Part shown: positions 56,232-64,000 of the stretch, in pieces
How positions within the stretch are numbered: position 1 is the first letter of the stretch
Layout: the number at the start of each line of letters is the position of its first letter
Assembly: GCA_905116865.2 (NCBI GenBank)
Contig: CAJHNH020008437.1
Location: forward strand, 143,410 to 207,409
From: Candidula unifasciata
Taxonomy: Eukaryota > Mollusca > Gastropoda > Stylommatophora > Geomitridae
Direction: 5' to 3'
Length of the DNA stretch: 64,000 nt
Program-made: the position numbers and the translations under genes
Notes under the pieces: model-generated
Told to the model about the DNA's origin: nothing
Seen by the model: only the letters and a program-made list of their open reading frames with translations
Databases searched by the model: none

Positions 56232-57450
56232 TAGGGCTGTACCTGATAGTGATTTTCACTATTCGGCCAAATACGAATAACGGGACCAGCTATTCGGCCG
56301 AATACGAATAGTATATAGTGTTTAAATTATATCGAAAAAAAAAAAAACATTCATAACATCAAATGTACGCTGAACTTTTACTTCACATGAAGTAGCACAG
56401 AATAGTCATCTTTTTCTTTAGCATTCTGAGCCCTTGAGGTTTACTGCTGCAGATATCACTCGTCTCCATTCATCTCTCTGGCTGGCTTTCTCTTCACAAT
56501 TTGTGACACCAAATGTTTGCAGGTCTGACTGGACATTATCTCTCGAACTTCCTTTTTGTCTGCCTCGTGGTCTACGCGCATTCCTCTCTCAGGTGTATCA
56601 GTTTTACTTCTCTGTCATCTGACATTCTTTCAATATGCCCCAACCATTTTAGTCTGTTAGCTAACATGATGCCAGTGATCAATGTTGATTTAAACAGATT
56701 ATGTGTTACGTTGTTGCTTCTTACTCTCCATTCCCAGCTGTTAGCATTTTTGATGGGTTCAAAGATCTGTCGTAAGACTCTGTTTTCGAAAACCTGTAAA
56801 AAGGCCTCATCTCTTTTATTTCTGCTTCAAGTTTCAAAGCCATATAAAACGACTGATCTAATGAACGTTTTATATATTTTGATCTCGGTGTTGCGAGACA
56901 GCACTTTGACTTTAGTAGATGTTGAAGGGCATAGTATACTTTATTTCTAGATTGTATTCTACATTGTATTTCTTCTCTCAGCATGTTGGAGCAGTTGAAG
57001 TTTGCACCCAAAGTACTTATATGTTTCCGTTCGTTTGATTTTCATATTATTGACTTGGATGTGGCCGGAGTTTATATTCTTTCCATGTCTAGTTAGTGTT
57101 CGTACAGAATAGTAAACATTTAAAAACATTTTTTGTTTTGCATCCTTCAGTCAGTCTGTGGTAACTAATAACTAGTAATGAAAGAATCCTAAGTATTATA
57201 ACAAGCCACTAAACTTGGAAATTGTCACTGACAGTTTAGTTAAAGCATGAAAGCTGCATTAGCTTTAAACAAAACGAATCGCTCCATGTTGTCAGTATTA
57301 GGGCCATGTATGCAGAAGCGGGTGTAAGGTAACTACTATTTGTATTCGGCCCAACCGCTACTATTCGGCCGAATACCAATAGTCAATAGGTCCACTATTC
57401 GGCCCCGAAGCGAATACGAAGCGAATATTCGGTACAGCCCTATTTTATAC
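56224..57450. mobile_element. Non-autonomous hAT-type element with 8-bp target duplication
   Basis: Element 56232-57442 (1,211 bp). Termini TAGGGCTGTACC and GGTACAGCCCTA are perfect 12-bp inverted repeats. Flanking TTTTATAC at 56224-56231 and 57443-57450 is an 8-bp duplication fitting the hAT pattern nTnnnnAn. Subterminal zones at both ends hold several TATTCGGCC / GAATACGAATA motifs, as expected of transposase-binding repeats. No transposase is encoded. The interior is LINE-derived. Confidence 0.92.
56433..57110 (-). pseudogene. LINE ORF2 fragment inside the hAT-type element
   Basis: The minus-strand frame 57011-56721 gives NFNCSNMLREEIQCRIQSRN and KVYYALQHLLKSK. This is the region between the reverse transcriptase core and the C-terminus of non-LTR retrotransposon polyproteins (the YLGxxF...I..R(I)..A...F..L pattern). 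Sequence upstream (to 57110) and downstream (to about 56433, with a degenerate WxGHIERM) is also LINE-like but frameshifted. Confidence 0.8.
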
Positions 57451-58500
57451 CTCTCCCTTTCCTTTCAGTGTGCCTTTATACCTCTGCCTTTCCTTTCATT
57501 GTGCCTTTATGCCTCTCCCTTTTCTTTCAGGTTGCTTTTATACCTCTGCCTTTCCTCTCATTGTGCCTTTATACCCCTGCCTTTCCTTTCATTGTGCCTT
57601 TATACCTCTCCCTTTCCTTTCATTGTACCTTTATAACTCTGCCTTTCCTCTCATTGTACCTTTATACCCCTGCCTTTTCTCTCATTGTGCCTTAATACCG
57701 TTGCCTTTTCTTTCAGGTTGCCTTTATACCCTTGCCTTTCCTTTCATTGTGCTTTTATACCTCTGCCTTTTCTCTCATTGTACCTTTATAACTCTGCCTT
57801 TCCTCTCATTGTACCTTTATACCTCTGCCTTTTCTCTCATTGTGCCTTAATACCGTTGCCTTTTCTTTCAGGTTGCCTTTATACCCTTGCCTTTCCTTTC
57901 ATTGTGCCTTAATACCTCTGCCCTTTCTCTCGTTATGCCTTTATACCTCTGCATTTCCTCTCATTGTGCTTTTATACCACTGCCTTTCCTCTCATTGTGC
58001 CTTTATAACTCTGCCTTTCCTTGTGCTTTATACCTCTGCCTTTCCTCTCATTTTGCTATACCTCTCCCTTTCCTTTCAGGTTGCCTTTATACCTCTGCCT
58101 TTCCTCTCATTGTTCCTTTATACCTCTCCCTTTCCTTTCAGGTTGCCTTTATACCTCTGCCTTTCCTCTCATTGTGCCTTTATACCTCTGCCTTTTCTCT
58201 CGTTGTGCCTTTATACCTCTGCCTTTCCTCTCATTGTGCTTTTATATCTCTGCCTTTCCTCTCATTGTGCCTTTATAACTATGCCTTTACTTGTGCTTTA
58301 TACCTCTGCCTTTCCTCTCATTGTGCTATACCTCTCCCTTTCCTTTCAGGTTGCCTTTATATTTCAGCCTTTCCTCTCATTGTGCCTTTATACCTCTCCC
58401 TCCCCCCCTTTTTTTCATCAAATGATTTTTGCAGTACTTGACACCTTTGCCTTTCATTTAACGCCACCTTTACATGACATCTCCACTTTTCCTTTCAGTG
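57443..58500. repeat. 31-bp minisatellite, main part
   Basis: About 33 units of CCTTTATACCTCTGCCTTTC plus CTCTCATTGTG. Many units have CTTTCCTTTCAG, which is acceptor-like. Units diverge from 58400 on and grade into the next array. Confidence 0.95.
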
Positions 58501-61500
58501 TGCCTTTCTTTCAATACATTTTTCCATGGTGTCTCTACCTTGGCTTTCAGTATGATTTAGCATGACACTACCATTTGTACTTGTGAAGATACCTCTATAT
58601 GACACTTTCCCTGTGAAAGATACCTCTAAATGATACTTTCCTTGTTAAGATACCTTTATATGACACTCTCCTTGTTAGATACCTTTATATGACACTTTCC
58701 TTGTTAAGAGACCTTTATATGACACTTTACCTGTTAAAGAGACCTTTATATGACACTTTCCTTGTTAGATACCTTTATATGACACTTTCCTTGTTAGATA
58801 CCTTTATATGACACTTTCCTTGTTAAGAGACCTTTATATGACACTTTCCATGTGAAAGATACCTTTATATGACACTTTCCTTGTTAGATACCTTTATATG
58901 ACACTTTCCTTGTTAGATACCTTTATATGACACTTTCCTTGTTAAGAGACCTTTATATGACACTTTCCATGTGAAAGATACCTTTATATGACACTTTCCC
59001 TGTGAAAGATACCTTTATATGACACTTTCCTTGTTAAGAGACCTTTATATGACACTTTCCTTGTTAAGAGACCTTTATATGACACTTTCCCTGTGAAAGA
59101 TACCTTTATATGACACTTTCCTGTGAAAGATACCTTTATATGACACTTTCCTTGTTAAGAGACCTTTATATGACACTTTCCTTGTGAGATACCTTTATAT
59201 GACACTTTCCTTGTTAAGAGACCTTTATATGACACTTTCCCTGTGAAAGATACCTTTATATGACACTTTCCTTGTTAGATACCTTTATATGACACTTTCC
59301 TTGTTAAGATACCTTTATATGACACTTTCCTTGTTAGATACCTTTATATGACACTTTCCTTGTTAAGAGACCTTTATATGACACTTTCCTTGTTAAGATA
59401 CCTTTATATGACACTTTCCTTGTTAAGAGACCTTTATATGACACTTTCCTTGTTAGATACCTTTATATGACACTTTCCTTGTTAAGAGACCTTTATATGA
59501 CACTTTCCTTGTTAAGAGACCTTTATATGACACTTTCCTTGTTAAGAGACCTTATATGACACTATCCCTGTGAAAGACACTTCCTTGTTAGATACCTTTA
59601 TATGACACTTTCCTTGTTAGATACCTTTATATGACACTTTCCTTGTTAAGAGACCTTTATATGACACTTTCCCTGTGAAAGATACCTTTATATGACACTT
59701 TCCCTGTGAAAGATACCTTTATATGACACTTTCCTTGTTAAGAGACCTTTATATGACACTTTCCCTGTGAAAGATACCTTTATATGACACTTTCCTTGTT
59801 AAGAGACCTTTATATGACACTTTCCTTGTTAAGAGACCTTTATATGACACTTTCCTTGTTAGATACCTTTATATGACACTTTCCTTGTTAAGAGACCTTT
59901 ATATGACACTTTCCTTGTTAGATACCTTTATATGACACTTTCCTTGTTAAGAGACCTTTATATGACACTTTCCTTGTTAGATACCTTTATATGACACTTT
60001 CCTTGTTAAGAGACCTTTATATGACACTTTCCTGTGTTTATATGACCTTTATATGATATGACACTTTCCTTGTTAAGAGACCTTTATATGACACTTTCCT
60101 TGTTAAGAGACCTTTATATGACACTTTCCTTGTTAGATACCTTTATATGACACTTTTCCTGTGAAAGATACCTTTATATGACACTTTTCCTGTGAAAGAT
60201 ACCTTTATATGACACTTTCCTTGTTAAGATACCTTTATATGACACTTTTCCTGTGAAAGATACCTTTATATGACACTTTCCTTGAAAGATACCTTTATAT
60301 GACACTTTCCTTGTTAGATACCTTTATATGACACTTTCCTTGTGAAGAGACCTTTATATGACACTTTCCTTGTTAAGATACCTTTAGATGACCTTTCCCT
60401 GTGAAAGATACCTTATATGACACTTTCCTTGTTAAGAGACCTTTATATGACACTTTCCTTGTTAAGATACCTTTATATGACACTTTCCCTGTGTTAGATA
60501 CCTTTATATGACACTTTCCTTGTTAAGAGACCTTTATATGACACTTTCCCTGTGAAAGATACCTTTATATGACACTTTCCCTGTGAAAGATACCTTTATA
60601 TGACACTTTCCTTGTTAGATACCTTTATATGACACTTTCCTTGTTAAGAGACCTTTATATGACACTTTCCTTGTTAAGAGACCTTTATATGACACTTTCC
60701 TTGTTAAGAGACCTTTATATGACACTTTCCCTGTGAAAGATACCTTTATATGACACTTTCCTTGTTAAGAGACCTTTATATGACACTTTCCTTGTTAGAT
60801 ACCTTTATATGACACTTTCCCTGTGAAAGATACCTTTATATGACACTTTCCTTGTTAAGAGACCTTTATATGACACTTTCCTTGTTAAGATACCTTTATA
60901 TGACACTTTCCTTGTTAAGATACCTTTATATGACACTTTCCCTGTGAAAGATACCTTTATATGACACTTTCCTTGTTAAGATACCTTTATATGACACTTT
61001 CCTTGTTAAGAGACCTTTATATGACACTTTCCTTGTTAAGATACCTTTATATGACACTTTCCCTGTGAAAGATACCTTTATATGACACTTTCCCTGTGAA
61101 AGAGACCTTTATATGACACTTTCCTTGTTAAGAGACCTTTATATGACACTTTCCCTGTGAAAGATACCTTTATATGACACTTTCCTTGTTAAGATACCTT
61201 TATATGACACTTTCCCTGTGAAAGATACCTTTATATGACACTTTCCTTGTTAAGAGACCTTTATATGACACTTTCCTTGTTAAGAGACCTTTATATGACA
61301 CTTTCCCTGTGAAAGATACCTTTATATGACACTTTCCTTGTTAAGAGACCTTTATATGACACTTTCCCTGTGAAAGATACCTTTATATGACACTTTCCTT
61401 GTTAAGAGACCTTTATATGACACTTTCCCTGTGAAAGATACCTTTATTTGACACTTTCCTTGTTAAGAGACCTTTATATGACACTTTCCTTGTTAAGATA

Positions 61501-63222
61501 CCTTTATATGACACTTTCCTTGTTAAGAGACCTTTATATGACACTTTCCTTGTTAAGATACCTTTATATGACACTTTCCTTGTGTGACCTTTTATATGAC
61601 ACTTTCCTTGTTAAGATACCTGATACCTTTATATGACACTTTCCTTGTTAAGAGACCTTTATATGACACTTTCCCTGTGAAAGATACCTTTATATGACAC
61701 TTTCCTTGTTAAGAGACCTTTATATGACCTTTAACTTTTCCCTGTGAAAGATACCTTTATATGACACTTTCCTTGTTAAGAGACCTTTATATGACACTTT
61801 CCCTGTGAAAGATACCTTTATATGACACTTTCCTTGTTAAGAGACCTTTATATGACACTTTCCTTGTTAAGAGACCTTTATATGACACTTTCCCTGTGAA
61901 AGATACCTTTATATGACACTTTCCTTGTTAAGAGACCTTTATATGACACTTTCCTTGTTAAGAGACCTTTATATGACACTTTCCCTGTGAAAGATACCTT
62001 TATATGACACTTTCCCTGTGAAAGATACCTTTATATGACACTTTCCCTGTGAAAGATACCTTTATATGACACTTTCCCTGTGAAAGATACCTTTATATGA
62101 CACTTTCCCTGTGAAAGATACCTTTATATGACACTTTCCTTGTTAAGAGACCTTTATATGACACTTTCCTTGTTAAGAGACCTTTATATGACACTTTCCT
62201 TGTTAAGAGACCTTTATATGACACTTTCCTTGTTAGATACCTTTATATGACACTTTCCCTGTTAGATACCTTTATATGACACTTTCCCTGTGAAAGATAC
62301 CTTTATATGACACTTTCCCTGTGAAAGATACCTTTATATGACACTTTCCCTGTGAAAGATACCTTTATATGACACTTTCCTTGTTAAGAGACCTTTATAT
62401 GACACTTTCCCTGTGAAAGATACCTTTGTGAAAGATACTTTATATGACACTTTCCTTGTTAAGAGACCTTATATGACACTTTCCTTGTGAAGATACCTTT
62501 ATATGACACTTTCCTTGTTAAGAGACCCTTATGACACTTGACACTTTCCCTGTGAAAGATACCTTTATATGACACTTTCCTTGTTAAGAGACCTTTATAT
62601 GACACTTTCCTGTTAAAGATACCTTTATATGACACTTTCCTTGTTAAAGATACCTTTATATGACACTTTCCCTTGAAAGATACCTTTATATGACACTTTC
62701 CTTGTTAAGAGACCTTTATATGACACTTTCCCTGTGAAAGATACCTTTATATGACACTTTCCTTGTTAAGAGACCCTTATATGACACTTTCCCTGTGAAA
62801 GATACCTTTATATGACACTTTCCCTGTGAAAGATACCTTTATATGACACTTTCCTTGTTAAAGATACCTTTATATGACACTTTCCTTGTTAAGAGACCTT
62901 TATATGACACTTTCCCTGTGAAAGATACCTTTATATGACACTTTCCCTGTGAAAGATACCTTTATATGACACTTTCCCTGTGAAAGATACCTTTATATGA
63001 CACTTTCCTTGTTAAGAGACCTTTATATGACACTTTCCTTGTTAAGATACCTTTATATGACACTTTCCTTGTTAAGAGACCTTTATATGACACTTTCCTT
63101 GTTAAGAGACCTTTATATGACACTTTCCCTGTGAAAGATACCTTTATATGACACTTTCCTTGTTAAGATACCTTTATATGACACTTTCCCTGTGAAAGAG
63201 ACCTTTATATGACACTTTCCTT
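58501..63222. repeat. 30-bp satellite-like array, 4.7 kb
   Basis: About 160 units of CCTTTATATGACACTTTCC followed by one of three spacers: TTGTTAAGAGA, TTGTTAGATA or CTGTGAAAGATA. The order of spacers is irregular, with some higher-order runs. A few aberrant units lie at 60030-60060, 61585, 61730 and 62425-62540. The array ends exactly at the acceptor of the exon at 63227. Confidence 0.97.
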
Positions 63223-63226
63223 GCAG

Positions 63227-63398
63227 GACGCCTTAACTCGCAGCTACAGCATGTCCGCAGCCTACATCAAGTCCATGTCCCTGGACAGGAGTAAACTAAC
63301 CAGCTGCCCAAGCAACAGGATCTCCACTAGCAGCATCAACAAATCCGCCAACACCAGCAATGGAAATGTCAGCTACAACCAAAGTTCTACATTGCCAG
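63227..63398 (+). CDS. Rab11-FIP class I-like gene, Ser-rich exon
   Basis: 57 codons plus one base, phase 0 at the start, matching the phase-0 end of the 36086 exon. It includes DALTRSYSMSAAYIKSMSLD, then a Ser/Asn-rich stretch ending SYNQSSTLP. The acceptor CTTTCCTTGCAG (63226) is strong. The end is ambiguous: AG-GTTGAA at 63399 could be a donor, or the frame could read one more Gly codon and stop at TGA (63401-63403). If it is terminal, this would be a short isoform without the Rab11-binding domain. Assignment to the same gene rests on phase and composition. Other exons may hide in the 27 kb intron before it. Confidence 0.6.
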
Positions 63399-63531
63399 GT
63401 TGAAGCAGTGAAACTACTTGTTTTAAATAATAATTGTGATTGGCTACTTTCACTCAAGGAAACTGTGTTAGCTTGGTGGCTGGCACAATTTCCTGATGGT
63501 CTGATGGTTATAGTGTCCCAGCATGATGTGG

Positions 63532-63832
63532 TTTCTCATTGTAGTCATTCCATTTGTTATCTGAACCCTCATTGTAGTCATTCCATTTGTTATCTGAACC
63601 CTCATTGTAGTCATTCCATTTGTTATCTGAACCCTCATTGTAGTCATTCCATTTGTTATCTGAACCCTCATTGTAGTCATTCCATTTGTTATCTGAACCC
63701 TCATTGTAGTCATTCCATTTGTTATCTGAACCCTCATTGTAGTCATTCCATTTGTTATCTGAATCCTCATTGTAGTCATTCCATTTGTTATCTGAACCCT
63801 CATTGTAGTCATTCCATTTGTTATCTGGACCG
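63532..63832. repeat. 33-bp minisatellite
   Basis: Nine nearly perfect units of CATTGTAGTCATTCCATTTG plus TTATCTGAACCCT. It keeps frames open on both strands because 33 is a multiple of three. Confidence 0.97.
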
Positions 63833-63849
63833 ACTCTTTTCCAGTGTGT

Positions 63850-64000
63850 GCTCCATCTATTTCTGTCCCACAATGTTATTCTTTAAACTTCTTTTTCATT
63901 CAAACTTTATTAGTGTAAAGTAACTAGTGCTTTGAATAAAAGGAGATAAAGGAATATTCTCTTCGCCTGCAAGAGCTCACTAGAATCAACATTATTGTAC
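63850..64000 (+). repeat. Dispersed repeat family H, copy H2, cut by window end
   Basis: Matches 51437-51578 with about 80-85% identity by eye. It starts shortly after the 33-bp array. Confidence 0.85.

Overview
Animal nuclear DNA, very poor in coding sequence. Several traits point to a metazoan, probably a lophotrochozoan such as a heterobranch mollusc: GT-AG introns of 0.9 to 27 kb, tRNA-derived SINEs, LINE, Penelope-like, mariner and hAT remains, and a Ty3-like Gag N-terminus. The exact taxon is an inference and cannot be read from the window. There is no bacterial gene, operon, CRISPR array, rRNA or convincing tRNA gene.

The only recognisable host gene lies on the + strand. Six phase-compatible exons (19973-20075, 20950-21078, 32415-32575, 34914-35050, 35973-36086, 63227-63398; 816 coding bases) encode most of a C2 domain and the following serine/arginine-rich linker of a class I Rab11-family-interacting protein (Rab11-FIP1/2/5, Rip11-like). 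The first C2 strand(s) and start codon are not seen and probably lie to the left. The Rab11-binding C-terminus would lie to the right, unless the 63.4 kb exon is terminal.

Layout. 1-19972: upstream intron or intergenic DNA with an old 0.6 kb duplication (1-590 and 4200-4850), a mariner relic (3.0-3.3 kb), microsatellites, SINEs, a LINE 3' end with a nested SINE (16.1-16.86 kb) and a foldback element with a minisatellite in its loop (19.0-19.27 kb). 21.1-32.4 kb: an intron holding a complete, young, minus-strand LTR retrotransposon (22764-29364) with 1.9 kb LTRs, a 5-bp target duplication, a polypurine tract and one 717-codon ORF without pol. It is inserted in a SINE that already carries another SINE. 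35-63 kb: introns dominated by simple repeats (TATC/TGTC/TGCC, a 1.3 kb TTC tract) and minisatellites of 40, 54, 20, 28, 31 and 30 bp, plus Penelope-like remnants (44.0 and 51.6-52.3 kb) and a 1.2 kb hAT-type element (56232-57442) that carries LINE sequence. The largest array (58.56-63.22 kb) runs directly into the 3' splice site of the 63227 exon.

The most notable items are the LTR element with an unusual single ORF, the satellite made of 3'-splice-site-like units next to a real acceptor, hammerhead-ribozyme-like cores with stem covariation in the Penelope-like tails, and the LINE-carrying hAT element.
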